NCBI GenBank assembly: GCA_963650915.1
Contig: CAVJMJ010000007.1
Coordinates: 1-64,000, forward strand
DNA: 64,000 bases
Reading direction: 5' to 3'
DNA from: UBA4636 sp963650915
GTDB taxonomy: Bacteria; Bacillota; Clostridia; Christensenellales; Borkfalkiaceae
Positions 1 to 7,628 of the stretch are shown in pieces. The notes beneath the pieces were generated by a model. It saw nothing but the letters and a program-made list of their open reading frames with translations, made no database searches and had not been told where the DNA came from. The translations under genes were made by a program, and so were the position numbers. Within the stretch, counting starts at the first letter, position 1. The number at the start of each line of letters is the position of its first letter.

Positions 1-80
1 TTGATATACGGTTTGTAAATATCTAATTTTTGCATAAGTTCGATTGCTTTTTGTTTTTTATTTTCGATTGTAATATTCAT
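1..80 (-). CDS. Hypothetical protein, 5' part only
   Basis: Only the first 26 codons lie in the window; the gene continues past the left edge. The peptide starts MNITIENKKQKAIELMQKLD and is lysine-rich and probably helical. The ATG is preceded at good spacing by AAAGGAGATA, a strong ribosome binding site. It is the last visible gene of a tightly packed minus-strand run of small genes (spacings of 18, 1 and 13 nt), so it is probably co-transcribed with them. I cannot assign a function. Confidence 0.6.
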   Translation of the reverse strand, partial: MNITIENKKQKAIELMQKLDIYKPYI

Positions 81-98
81 AATAAATATCTCCTTTTG

Positions 99-509
99 TT
101 AAATACAGTCTTGTAATTGCTCGAATTTGTATCCGATGTTTCGCATTGTTTCTTCAAATCCGAACCACGCCAACAAGTTCATATTGAAATCGCTGTTGCC
201 AAGCGGATCTTCCTTGTCCCATTTATCGCCGAACAGTTCTGGTAAAGAGTAAATACCCGTTCCGTTCATTAAGTCATATAAAAGTTCGTCTATCTCGTCT
301 TTGTATTGCTTGTAAAAGCGCACGGTGTCCGAATAGTAAATCAGAAAACCTACCGTGCCTGACTGACAACCGTAGTGAAGCACGTCGGTAAAAATATGTT
401 TTTTGTCGTCATAGTTGCTCCACTCATCGGTAATGTAGTTGATAACTCTCTTTTGGAGCGGAGTTGCGTTGGTTTTTAGACTTTTTAAGTTTGTTAAAGT
501 AAGTTTCAT
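99..509 (-). CDS. Hypothetical protein of mobile-element type (136 aa)
   Basis: An acidic, soluble 136-residue protein with no signal peptide or membrane segment. The middle contains HYGCQSGTVG and the C-terminus is rich in acidic and aromatic residues. It resembles short unknown proteins I associate with conjugative elements of gut Clostridia, but I cannot name a family with certainty. GAGGTGATG ahead of the ATG is a good ribosome binding site and lies inside the last codons of the upstream gene, whose stop is 1 nt away, which suggests translational coupling. Confidence 0.65.
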   Translation of the reverse strand: MKLTLTNLKSLKTNATPLQKRVINYITDEWSNYDDKKHIFTDVLHYGCQSGTVGFLIYYSDTVRFYKQYKDEIDELLYDLMNGTGIYSLPELFGDKWDKEDPLGNSDFNMNLLAWFGFEETMRNIGYKFEQLQDCI

Positions 510-510
510 T

Positions 511-717
511 TTACATCACCTCAAAATCTTCGATATAAATTCTGTCGTAGTTGCAGCCGTATTCAAAATACTCGCCGTTTTCGTCTTCGTATAAATCGTA
601 GGTCAGAACGCTTATCTTACCGCGATTCGTTACGGCAATCTGAATTTCGTTATCGGTTGCGAAAACAATGTTAAAAGTGATATAAGTTTCACCGTCAAAG
701 TGTTGATATTCAGCCAT
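511..717 (-). CDS. Hypothetical small acidic protein of mobile-element type (68 aa)
   Basis: A 68-residue, strongly acidic protein with alternating hydrophobic and polar residues (YITFNIVFATDNEIQIAVT) that suggest a small all-beta fold. It contains no cysteine cluster or catalytic signature. It sits between two similar small genes with gaps of 13 and 1 nt, so the set forms one transcription unit. Acidic beta proteins of this size are common among accessory genes of conjugative elements. Function unknown; anti-restriction or DNA-mimic roles are possible but not supported by any motif. Confidence 0.65.
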   Translation of the reverse strand: MAEYQHFDGETYITFNIVFATDNEIQIAVTNRGKISVLTYDLYEDENGEYFEYGCNYDRIYIEDFEVM

Positions 718-730
718 TTTTCTTGCCTCC

Positions 731-1003
731 TTATACCGTTTTGTACCATACCGAGTATTCGACTTCGATATCGCTGCCTTCGTATTCGTAATACATTGTT
801 ACGTAACCTTGATATTCGTTTTCTTTTCCGAATATCTTGTGGCAATTCTTTCCGACGTCATCGAAAGCGCGGGTGTATCGTTTGCCGTTTTGAGATACGC
901 ATTTACAGAACAACGTACCTTCGTCGTTAAGAAATCCGAGACCGGATAACTTGTAGTCCGAGTTTCCTCTGACTTTTCTGATTGAATAAACTACTTTTTT
1001 CAT
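731..1003 (-). CDS. Hypothetical protein of mobile-element type (90 aa)
   Basis: A 90-residue protein rich in tyrosine and lysine at the N-terminus and acidic at the C-terminus, with predicted beta strands (YVTMYYEYEGSDIEVEYSVW). Its ATG is preceded by GGAGGTAAAATCC. It is the first gene of the minus-strand run of small genes and may be first in the operon, although no clear promoter could be picked out upstream. Function unknown. Confidence 0.65.
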   Translation of the reverse strand: MKKVVYSIRKVRGNSDYKLSGLGFLNDEGTLFCKCVSQNGKRYTRAFDDVGKNCHKIFGKENEYQGYVTMYYEYEGSDIEVEYSVWYKTV

Positions 1004-1135
1004 TTGGATTTTACCTCCGTTTTTTAATTAGCCTTTCGGCAAGAACGGGGTAGCACCGAGAAAAGCAAATATTTTGTGCGAGTTAAAGTCGCAATTCCCG
1101 AAGTCAACGACAAAGGACAAAATTGTTGCGTAAAT

Positions 1136-1172
1136 GAAAAAAGAGCCAAACTCGTAGTTGAGTCCGACTCTT
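1136..1172 (-). terminator. Rho-independent terminator (minus)
   Basis: Read on the minus strand, AAGAGTCGGACTC, a 6-nt loop and GAGTTTGGCTCTT form a 13-bp stem (using G-U pairs) followed by a T run. It is one of three minus-strand terminators stacked between tRNA-Val and the small-gene operon. Confidence 0.7.
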
Positions 1173-1337
1173 GGTATTATTAAAGTTTTCGGTAACAATT
1201 TTTCCCGTTTACTTCGGCTTTTAACTGTGCTACAACGTGGAGACGAAAGGCGGGAAAAACGGAGCGGTATCTTTGTTGTCACGTCTTTTGAAAAAATTTT
1301 AATACGGTTTTTCATAGCAAATAACTGTTTTTGAGCA

Positions 1338-1367
1338 TAAAAAAAGCCGAGCAACTAAGCGCCCGGC
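1338..1367 (-). terminator. Rho-independent terminator (minus)
   Basis: On the minus strand GCCGGGCG, a 6-nt loop and TGCTCGGC form an 8-bp GC-rich stem followed by TTTTTTT. It lies about 110 nt beyond the 3' end of tRNA-Val. Confidence 0.7.
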
Positions 1368-1425
1368 GAATATGTTTTTTATCTTATTCATCTTTGTATT
1401 TTGACTCCGAAAAAGTCTTTTGCAA

Positions 1426-1468
1426 AAAATAATACGAACTCCGATTTTGTTTCAGGGTTCGTATTATT
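1426..1468 (-). terminator. Terminator of tRNA-Val
   Basis: A perfect 12-bp inverted repeat (AATAATACGAAC at 1428-1439 and its complement at 1457-1468), followed on the minus strand by TTTTTTGC. It starts 6 nt beyond the encoded CCA of tRNA-Val and is its likely terminator. Confidence 0.75.
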
Positions 1469-1474
1469 TGCATA

Positions 1475-1551
1475 TGGTGGAGACGGATGGGCTCGAACCA
1501 TTGACCTCCACGATGTCAACGTGGCGCTCTAGCCAACTGGGCTACGCCTCC
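1475..1551 (-). tRNA. tRNA-Val (GAC)
   Basis: A 77-nt cloverleaf on the minus strand with CCA encoded. The acceptor stem is GGAGGCG/CGTCTCC with one G-T pair. The anticodon stem CCACG/CGTGG encloses the loop TTGACAT, so the anticodon is GAC. The T arm carries GGTTCGAGCCC. The 3' end faces the small-gene operon at 1-1003. Confidence 0.95.
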
Positions 1552-1735
1552 ATGAAAGATACCGAAAAGCATCTTTTTTGAAGAACGCTTTTTACCATAT
1601 TATACAGATATATTATATAGATATATTATATAGATACAAAAAGCGTCGGTATGAATCGAAACATTGCCTTATTTAATAAAGAGATAGGGTAAGGTTACCG
1701 ATTTTTTGAAAAACAAAATAGGCGATAAAAGAATA

Positions 1736-1903
1736 TTACCAATCTTCTCGATCGCTTATTTTCACGTCATCGTAAAATTGACGATACGCCTTTTTAAAAT
1801 CTTCGGTAGCCTTCAAGCCTTTGGACTTTTTTAGAGGTGTTTTTTCGGGCTTTTTTGCAACCGAGGATTTAGCGGTTTTGTCTTCTTTTACGCCGTCACG
1901 CAT
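1736..1903 (-). CDS. Small lysine-rich protein downstream of rpmF (55 aa)
   Basis: An uninterrupted 55-codon frame beginning at an ATG 3 nt after the rpmF stop and ending TGG TAA. The N-terminal half is lysine-rich and probably disordered. The C-terminal half (GLKATEDFKKAYRQFYDDVK) looks like a helix. Codon choice matches the neighbouring genes and the frame continues directly from the rpmF transcript. The ribosome binding site is weak, so translation may be coupled to rpmF. Function unknown. Chance ORF is the alternative. Confidence 0.5.
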   Translation of the reverse strand: MRDGVKEDKTAKSSVAKKPEKTPLKKSKGLKATEDFKKAYRQFYDDVKISDREDW

Positions 1904-1906
1904 AGA

Positions 1907-2098
1907 TTACTTATTATCGCTGTCTACGACTTTTACCTGAGTGCCGTTATAATAACCGCATTTGGGGCAAACCTGATGGGAAGCCTTGAGTTCGTGGCAT
2001 TGAGGGCATTCGACGAGGTTGGCAGAATGAGCCTTATAGTTAGAAGCGAATCTCTTGTTTCCTCTTTGTTTTGAAATTTTACTTTTTGGTGTTGCCAT
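1907..2098 (-). CDS. rpmF: Ribosomal protein bL32
   Basis: 63 residues, the usual bL32 length. It is a structural protein of the 50S subunit. The start MATPKSKISKQRGNKRFA is typical. A zinc ribbon is visible as CPQC (about residues 31-34) and CPKC (44-47), so this is the cysteine-containing, zinc-binding form. AGAGG precedes the ATG. It directly follows the yceD homologue, an arrangement conserved across bacteria. Confidence 0.95.
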   Translation of the reverse strand: MATPKSKISKQRGNKRFASNYKAHSANLVECPQCHELKASHQVCPKCGYYNGTQVKVVDSDNK

Positions 2099-2123
2099 AG
2101 TGTATGTTACCTCTCAATCAAAA

Positions 2124-2579
2124 TTATATGTGATGACCGCAGTCTTTCTCGTTTAAGTCTTGTCCGCAAACGGGGCACAAGCCTTTGCAATCTTCCTTGC
2201 ACAACAGAACAAGCGGCATATCCGTTAAAATGAGTTCGTTGACGTAATCGGTTAAATCTATACGGTCGCGACTGTAAATAAGGGCGGGGTCTTCTTCCTC
2301 ATTCTCTCTCGACGTCGGTAAAAACCTGTCGTCGAAAGAAACCGAACGCCTTACCGTCGTTTCTTTTAGACAACGAGAGCACGGTGCAGTGACTTCGTAA
2401 CAAAGAGTACCCGATATATAAACTTCGTCAGGATAGACCTCAACGAGTGCGTCCATTTTTGCGGGACCTATAAACCGCGCCGACGGAATGGATAAAAGCG
2501 ACTCGTCCAAAGCAAAAGAAAAGGTAAAATTCTCTTCCTTTTTGCCCTTCGATTTCAACTTAAAAACGTCAATAATCAT
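2124..2579 (-). CDS. yceD: YceD/DUF177 family protein (large-subunit rRNA accumulation)
   Basis: A 151-residue protein of the YceD/DUF177 family, required in other bacteria and plastids for normal 23S rRNA accumulation or large-subunit assembly. The family's paired cysteines are present: CSRC near residue 87 and CKEDCKGLCPVCGQDL near the C-terminus, a probable zinc site. The Asp/Glu-rich segment before the last motif is also typical. It sits 25 nt upstream of rpmF, the conserved yceD-rpmF pair, and follows ackA after about 160 nt. Confidence 0.85.
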   Translation of the reverse strand: MIIDVFKLKSKGKKEENFTFSFALDESLLSIPSARFIGPAKMDALVEVYPDEVYISGTLCYEVTAPCSRCLKETTVRRSVSFDDRFLPTSRENEEEDPALIYSRDRIDLTDYVNELILTDMPLVLLCKEDCKGLCPVCGQDLNEKDCGHHI

Positions 2580-2689
2580 AAATTAGCCTTGATATTATAT
2601 TATATTTTGGTGTGCTTGTCAAACGTTTTTTAACTAATTACCGTCAAATATTTGTTACTAAACGGATTTTAAGCGTTTTTTATTAACCG

Positions 2690-2731
2690 TTATCGTCGAA
2701 AGGCTCGTTAAAAGAAGCCGTTCGACGATAA
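2690..2731 (-). terminator. Hairpin downstream of ackA
   Basis: TTATCGTCGAA (2690-2700) and TTCGACGATAA (2721-2731) form a perfect 11-bp stem just after the ackA stop. The T tract on the minus strand is poor, so it may be a weak terminator or an mRNA-stabilising 3' hairpin that sets ackA apart from yceD-rpmF. Confidence 0.45.
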
Positions 2732-2742
2732 AAACCGTTAAA

Positions 2743-3942
2743 TTATAAATTTTCCACTATATTTTTGGTATCTCTTGCGATAACGAGTTCTTCGTTGGTC
2801 GGAATAACCAAAACTTTAACCCTTCCGCCGTCCGAGGTGATGTCGGTAACTTTTCCGCCGACCTTTTTGTTCTTTTCTTCGTCGACGAAAATGCCCATAA
2901 ATTCGAGATTTTTTGCTACTTCGTAACGTACCGAAGGGTCGTGTTCGCCAATGCCCGCGGTAAATACGAGGCAATCGATTCCGCCCATTGCGGCGGCGTA
3001 TGCGCCGACGTACTTACGGCAAGAATAGTTGAAAACGTCAAGTGCGAGTTCGGCAAGGTGGTTGCCTTCGCTTTTTGCTTTGGATAAATCTCTGAAATCG
3101 CTCGAAACACCGGAAAGCCCCGATACGCCCGATTTTTTATTGAGGTAGTTTACGCATTCCGTAACGGTGAATCCGTGCTTTTTGCACAAAAACTCAACTA
3201 TTGCGGGGTCGAGATCGCCCGACCTCGTTCCCATGGGAACACCGCCGAGGGGGGTGAAACTCATGCTCGTGTCGACGGATTTTCCGCCGTCGATTGCCGA
3301 AATGGAAGAGCCGTTTCCTAAATGGCAGGTGACGATTTTAAGGTCTTTGGCGTCTTTATTCAGATATTTTGCCGCCTCTTCGGAAACGTAGCGGTGGCTG
3401 GAACCGTGGAAGCCGTAACGGCGAATTTTATAATCTTTATAGTCGGAATACGGCATGCCGAAGATATAGGCTTTTTCGGGCATGGTCGAATGAAAAGCGG
3501 TGTCGAAAACGCCTACCATGGGCGTTCCTTGGGGCATAACCGCCTTGCATGCGGCAATACCGGTAAGGTTTGCCGGTTGATGAAGGGGGGCAAGTTCGGT
3601 ATTTTTACGGCAGGTTTCTATAACGTCGTCGGTTAAAAGAACGGATTTATCGAAGTCTTCACCGCTGTGGACTATTCTGTGCCCGACGGCGTCGATTTCT
3701 TTCATGCTCGATATAACTCCGTATTCGGGGCTTACTAAAGCGTCGAGTACGAGTTTAATTGCTTCTTCGTGAGTGGGCATGGGGGATGTTATGGTAACTT
3801 CGGCTTTGCCCTCGTGCTTTAAAAAGGAACCGTCAAGCCCGATTCTTTCGCAACCGCCTTTTGCGATTGCCTTTTCCGTATCCATATCGATAAGTTGATA
3901 TTTAAGGGAAGAACTTCCTGCGTTGATAACTAAAATTTTCAT
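2743..3942 (-). CDS. ackA: Acetate kinase
   Basis: Converts acetyl phosphate and ADP to acetate and ATP, the substrate-level phosphorylation step of acetate fermentation. 399 residues, normal for the family. Signature motifs are present in order: NAGSSSLKYQL (residues 7-17), VGHRIVHSG, FDTAFHSTMP, GFHGSSHRYV, HLGNGSSI, GTRSGDLDP and FTAGIGEHDP, covering the ASKHA-fold nucleotide and acetate sites. AAAAGGACG precedes the ATG. It lies downstream of pta on the same strand, and one copy of the dispersed CTATAAGCC repeat lies in the 69-nt gap. Confidence 0.97.
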   Translation of the reverse strand: MKILVINAGSSSLKYQLIDMDTEKAIAKGGCERIGLDGSFLKHEGKAEVTITSPMPTHEEAIKLVLDALVSPEYGVISSMKEIDAVGHRIVHSGEDFDKSVLLTDDVIETCRKNTELAPLHQPANLTGIAACKAVMPQGTPMVGVFDTAFHSTMPEKAYIFGMPYSDYKDYKIRRYGFHGSSHRYVSEEAAKYLNKDAKDLKIVTCHLGNGSSISAIDGGKSVDTSMSFTPLGGVPMGTRSGDLDPAIVEFLCKKHGFTVTECVNYLNKKSGVSGLSGVSSDFRDLSKAKSEGNHLAELALDVFNYSCRKYVGAYAAAMGGIDCLVFTAGIGEHDPSVRYEVAKNLEFMGIFVDEEKNKKVGGKVTDITSDGGRVKVLVIPTNEELVIARDTKNIVENL

Positions 3943-3986
3943 AAATATATTCGTCCTTTTATTTGGTTAAAAGCGAATAGACGACT

Positions 3987-4013
3987 AAAAAGCCCGCCTA
4001 TAAGCCCGTTATT
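3987..4013. repeat. Dispersed CTATAAGCC repeat, copy 1
   Basis: AAAAAGCCCGCCTATAAGCC followed by CGTTATT, touching the pta stop codon in the pta-ackA gap. Confidence 0.7.
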
Positions 4014-5043
4014 ACTTAATTTGGGTTTGAAGTGCCGTTATAGCGACGGCAACGACGATGTCCTCGTACTTGCATCCCCTCGACAAATCGTTGATGGGTT
4101 TTGCAAAGCCTTGGCACAAAGGACCGATTGCTTGGAAACCGCCCAATCTTTCGGTGTTTTTGTAGTTGGAGTTGCCTGCGTCGAGGTCGGGGAAGATAAG
4201 AACGTTTGCGTGTCCCGCAACGGGAGAGTCGGGGGCTTTGGTTTTTGCAACGTCGGGAACTATCGCCGCGTCGAATTGAAGTTCGCCGTCCGCTTTATAT
4301 TGAGGTGCGATTTCTTTAAAGATTTTTACTCCTTCGACCACTTTGTCTACGTCGGCGTGTTTTGCCGAGCCTTTGGTGGAATGGGAGATAAAGGCTATTC
4401 TCGGTTCGATATTTGCAATTTGTTCTGCCGATTTAGCCGACGAAAGAGCAATGTAAGCGAGTTCTTCCGACGTGGGGTTTTGGTTAAGCCCGCTGTCTGC
4501 GTAAATGTAGCAACCGTCTTCGCAATACTTGTTACCGCATTCCGGGGCAACCATTAAAAAGTATGCCGAAACGATTTTTTCACCGGGGGCTGTTTTGATT
4601 ACCTGAAGCCCCGGGCGAAGAGTGTTTGCCGTCGAGTGGCATGCGCCTGAAACCATACCGTCTACGTCGCCGTTTTTAAGCATCAACGCACCGTACATGG
4701 TGTAATCTTTAAGTATTGCCGTCTTAGCGTCTTCTACCGTCGAAAACTCGGGGTTCCCCGTCTTTTTATTGATTTTGCCCTTTCTCGTTTCAAACAAAAT
4801 GTCGGCGTATAGGTCGGTTTTCTCATAATTTTGAGGGTTAACCACTGTAAAACCGTCCAAGTTTATTTCGGGATTGTTTTTTTGCATTTCCGCTTTGTCG
4901 CCTAAAACGGTAACTTTTGCAAAGCCTTGTTTTGCAATTTCTTCGGCTGCTTTTAGAACACGTTTGTCTTCGCCTTCGGGAAGCACCACGTGCTTGTTGA
5001 GTTTTGACGCTCTTTCGATGATACTGTCAACAACTTTAGTCAT
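4012..5043 (-). CDS. pta: Phosphate acetyltransferase
   Basis: Interconverts acetyl-CoA and acetyl phosphate and feeds AckA. The frame is open upstream to 5142, but the ATG at 5043 is the better start: it gives MTKVVDSIIERASKLNK as in other short Pta enzymes and has AAAGGAG 7 nt upstream. That gives 343 residues, the single-domain form without the N-terminal DRTGG region. Motifs include VLPEGEDKR near the N-terminus, GMVSGACHSTANTLRP in the middle and PVAGHANVLIFPDLDAGN near the C-terminus. First gene of the pta-ackA unit. Confidence 0.96.
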   Translation of the reverse strand: MTKVVDSIIERASKLNKHVVLPEGEDKRVLKAAEEIAKQGFAKVTVLGDKAEMQKNNPEINLDGFTVVNPQNYEKTDLYADILFETRKGKINKKTGNPEFSTVEDAKTAILKDYTMYGALMLKNGDVDGMVSGACHSTANTLRPGLQVIKTAPGEKIVSAYFLMVAPECGNKYCEDGCYIYADSGLNQNPTSEELAYIALSSAKSAEQIANIEPRIAFISHSTKGSAKHADVDKVVEGVKIFKEIAPQYKADGELQFDAAIVPDVAKTKAPDSPVAGHANVLIFPDLDAGNSNYKNTERLGGFQAIGPLCQGFAKPINDLSRGCKYEDIVVAVAITALQTQIK

Positions 5044-5227
5044 AAAATTCTCCTTTGAGACATTTTTTATCGCCCTATCTATGCAAAAATAATTAGCGTC
5101 AACGGGCGTAATGCCTATAAAAATCCTTGTAATTTTCGGCAAAATGGTTTACACTTTATATGTGCGGTGACGACTTTTTGAGTTATGCGCATATACATAG
5201 TGCGTAATCGTTTGCGTTATCGCTTCA

Positions 5228-5256
5228 ATTATACTATAAGCGACGAATAAAGTAAA
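5228..5256 (-). promoter_or_regulatory. Promoter for pta
   Basis: On the minus strand, TTTACT, 17 nt, then TATAAT. This predicts a leader of about 180 nt before the pta ATG at 5043. Confidence 0.65.
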
Positions 5257-5260
5257 GGAA

Positions 5261-5287
5261 AACCGAAATAAAAATTTCGGTTTTTAA
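5261..5287 (+). terminator. Hairpin upstream of the IS30 insertion
   Basis: AACCGAAAT, loop AAAA, ATTTCGGTT, then TTT. It looks like a plus-strand terminator but no plus-strand gene precedes it. Before the IS inserted it would have stood about 25 nt ahead of tmcAL, so it may have been an attenuator or a boundary between the divergent pta and tmcAL units. Confidence 0.45.
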
Positions 5288-5295
5288 AAAGCTAG

Positions 5296-6373
5296 GTGAA
5301 TTATACTATTAAGTGCAACAGATAGAGAAAAAAAAGAAGTTCATATAAATCTATGGTATAATAGTTTTAATGACAAAACAAAAACTAGGGAGAAATATAT
5401 GAACTACCATCATTTTACCATAGAAGAACGCTGTTGTCTAAGAGAATACTATATAAAAGGAAAAAGTTATAGAGAAATCGCAAGATTATTGGGAAGAAAC
5501 GTAAGTTCTGTTTCAAGAGAACTGAGAAGAAACTGTACATTTTATAGAGATATTCCAAGATATTATCCTCATACAGCTCAAAAAAAGAGTAATTTGCGAA
5601 ATAGTTACCGTCATCGCGGAATGTTCTGGAGTCAAGAAGTTTTGGACTACATAGACGAAAAACTATCTTTAACGTGGTCGCCGGAACAGATAGCGAACAC
5701 GCCTTGCGAGTTAAAAATGCCGTCATTTAAAACAATATATCGTTGGATAGACGAAAGATATTTAAAGTCCACGCTAAAAAATTTGAGAAGAAAGGGAAAA
5801 ACGAGAAAAAGATTGGGAAACGGTGGCAGATTTACCACCGGCAAATCTATACGAAAAAGAGATAAAAGCGTATATACAAGGAATGAATTCGGACATTGGG
5901 AAGTGGATACGGTAATAAGCGGAAAAGGAAAAACAAAAGCTTGTTTTGCAACCTTAGCAGAAAGGAAAACAAGATATTACATAGCAATAAAGATACCGAA
6001 TAGAAATGGGGAAACAATGGCAAATGCAATAATAAAAGCATTGTCGGTATTCCCGAAAGGAGCGGTAAAAACAATCACCTGTGATCGCGGAAGCGAATTC
6101 GCAAGTTGGAGAAAGATAGAAAAAGAATTGCATTGCAATATGTATTTTGCAGATCCGTACTGTGCTTGGCAAAAAGGAACGAACGAAAACCTAAACGGGT
6201 TATTGCGAGAATTTTACCCTAAAGGGCATAATCTGGAGAGAGTTTCCGAAAAAACGTTAAAAAAAAATCTGGCGTTAATTAACGCCAGACCAAAAAAAGT
6301 TCTGCATTACCAAAAACCTGTAGATTTATTTAACTTTTTTCTTTCTAAGTGTTGCACTTAGTTTGACAATTCA
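5296..6373 (+). mobile_element. IS30-family insertion sequence, complete
   Basis: About 1078 bp, a normal IS30 size. The imperfect terminal inverted repeats share GTGAATT at the outer ends and TAAGTGCAAC at the inner ends (left 5296-5319; right complement 6350-6374). CTAG flanks both sides (5292-5295 and 6374-6377), consistent with a 4-bp target duplication, although exact ends are ambiguous by one base. It holds one intact transposase gene. The element splits the pta/tmcAL divergent region and its right end lies 9 nt before the tmcAL ATG. Confidence 0.88.
5399..6361 (+). CDS. IS30-family transposase
   Basis: Catalyses cut-and-join of the element through a minicircle intermediate, as known for IS30. 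320 residues. An N-terminal HTH_38-type helix-turn-helix (IEERCCLREYYIKGKSYREI) is followed by a second DNA-binding region and an rve-type DDE domain: HWEVDTVI (first Asp), CDRGSEFA (second Asp) and WQKGTNENLNGLLREF (Glu). AGGGAGA precedes the ATG and a TATAAT lies at about 5355. The stop codon is within the right inverted repeat. The frame is intact, so the element may be active. Confidence 0.95.
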   Translation: MNYHHFTIEERCCLREYYIKGKSYREIARLLGRNVSSVSRELRRNCTFYRDIPRYYPHTAQKKSNLRNSYRHRGMFWSQEVLDYIDEKLSLTWSPEQIANTPCELKMPSFKTIYRWIDERYLKSTLKNLRRKGKTRKRLGNGGRFTTGKSIRKRDKSVYTRNEFGHWEVDTVISGKGKTKACFATLAERKTRYYIAIKIPNRNGETMANAIIKALSVFPKGAVKTITCDRGSEFASWRKIEKELHCNMYFADPYCAWQKGTNENLNGLLREFYPKGHNLERVSEKTLKKNLALINARPKKVLHYQKPVDLFNFFLSKCCT

Positions 6374-6382
6374 CTAGCTATT

Positions 6383-7561
6383 ATGAAATCTCTTAAAATT
6401 TCCACCGCCGTATGCGAGTACAATCCCTTTCATAACGGTCATAAACTGCATCTTGATAAAATGAGGGAGTCTTCTCCCGATGCCGTTGCCGTAATTATGA
6501 GCGGTAATTTTTGTCAGCGTGGCGACGCCGCTTGCATCGATAAGTACGCCCGTGCCGTACACGCCGTAAAATGCGGTGCCGACGTGGTGTTTGAACTTCC
6601 GACGGTCTTTTCCGTTGCCCCCGCCGAAATTTTTGCAAGCGGTGCCGTTAAACTTATAGATTCGCTCCCCGGGAAAAAAACTTTGTACTTCGGTGCCGAA
6701 AAGGGGGAGAAAGACGATTTTTTAAAGATAGCTAAAATTACCTCCAACGAAACGAAGGAGTTTAAAGAGGAACTTAAAAAGAATCTTGCGGAAGGCATTC
6801 CGCATGCGCTTGCAAGGGTAAACGCCTATAAAAGCGTCTACCCCGAATGCGATTTTTCAATTCTCGACACGCCCAATTCCGTTTTGGGACTCGAATACGT
6901 CAAAGCACTTTTAAAATACGGCTCCAAAACGGAGGTATGCCCGATAAAAAGGGTGGGCGATTACAACGATTTATCTCTTTCGGGCGATTTTGCTTCGGCA
7001 AGCGCGATACGCTATGCGATTTCGGACGGTAAAAAGAAAAAAGTCAAAAAATTCGTTCCCGACTGCGTTTACGAAGATTTACCCGACTTCTTGCCCGATT
7101 TCAGCGACGTTTTGTTGTTTAAAGCCCTCGAAGCAAGCAAAAACGAACTCAGAAGCGTTCTCGACTGCACGGAAGGTTTGGAAAATCGAATTAAAATATT
7201 CGCATCCTCTTGTTATGACGTCGACGGTTTTATAGAAAAACTCGAAACAAAACGTTACACGAAGGCAAGGCTCAGACGAATTATCACGGCAAACATGCTC
7301 GGAATAACCAAAGAGTTTACCGAAAAATGTCTTAAAAGCAATTTGTATCTCAAAGTTTTGGCAATCGCAAGCGATAAACTCGATTTGCTTTCGGCTTTTT
7401 CGGGCGGCAAAAACAAACTTATAACGAGAAAGTCCGACGCGGATAACCTTTCGGGAACCCCGAAAGTTTGCTTTTTAAAGGACGTTTTTGCAAACGACGT
7501 TTATAACACGGTAAACAAAAAAATAACGAACGAATACGAAATGAAAATCGTAAAAAGATAA
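6383..7561 (+). CDS. tmcAL: tRNA(Met) cytidine acetate ligase
   Basis: TmcAL family (formerly YlbM, nucleotidyltransferase-like). It activates acetate with ATP and acetylates the wobble cytidine (C34) of elongator tRNA-Met. 392 residues. The nucleotidyltransferase motif EYNPFHNGH is at residues 13-21 and IMSGNFCQRGD follows. Later SASAIRYAISDG matches the family. Neighbourhood with pta/ackA and acetyl metabolism is common in Bacillota. No convincing ribosome binding site precedes the ATG, because the IS30 end lies only 9 nt away. Expression may depend on a promoter in the IS end. Confidence 0.9.
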   Translation: MKSLKISTAVCEYNPFHNGHKLHLDKMRESSPDAVAVIMSGNFCQRGDAACIDKYARAVHAVKCGADVVFELPTVFSVAPAEIFASGAVKLIDSLPGKKTLYFGAEKGEKDDFLKIAKITSNETKEFKEELKKNLAEGIPHALARVNAYKSVYPECDFSILDTPNSVLGLEYVKALLKYGSKTEVCPIKRVGDYNDLSLSGDFASASAIRYAISDGKKKKVKKFVPDCVYEDLPDFLPDFSDVLLFKALEASKNELRSVLDCTEGLENRIKIFASSCYDVDGFIEKLETKRYTKARLRRIITANMLGITKEFTEKCLKSNLYLKVLAIASDKLDLLSAFSGGKNKLITRKSDADNLSGTPKVCFLKDVFANDVYNTVNKKITNEYEMKIVKR

Positions 7562-7600
7562 AAAGTAAGGCTATAAGCCTGTTAACGGCTTATTTTACGC
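7562..7600. repeat. Dispersed CTATAAGCC repeat, copy 2
   Basis: AAAGTAAGGCTATAAGCCTG continuing TTAACGGCTTATTTT directly after the tmcAL stop. The two GGCT/AGCC arms can pair. Confidence 0.7.
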
Positions 7601-7628
7601 AAAAAACAATATCGGAGAAATAAAAAAA

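Noticed and set aside
1028..1354. 108-codon minus-strand frame
   Set aside because: It runs through two rho-independent terminators and has no ribosome binding site.
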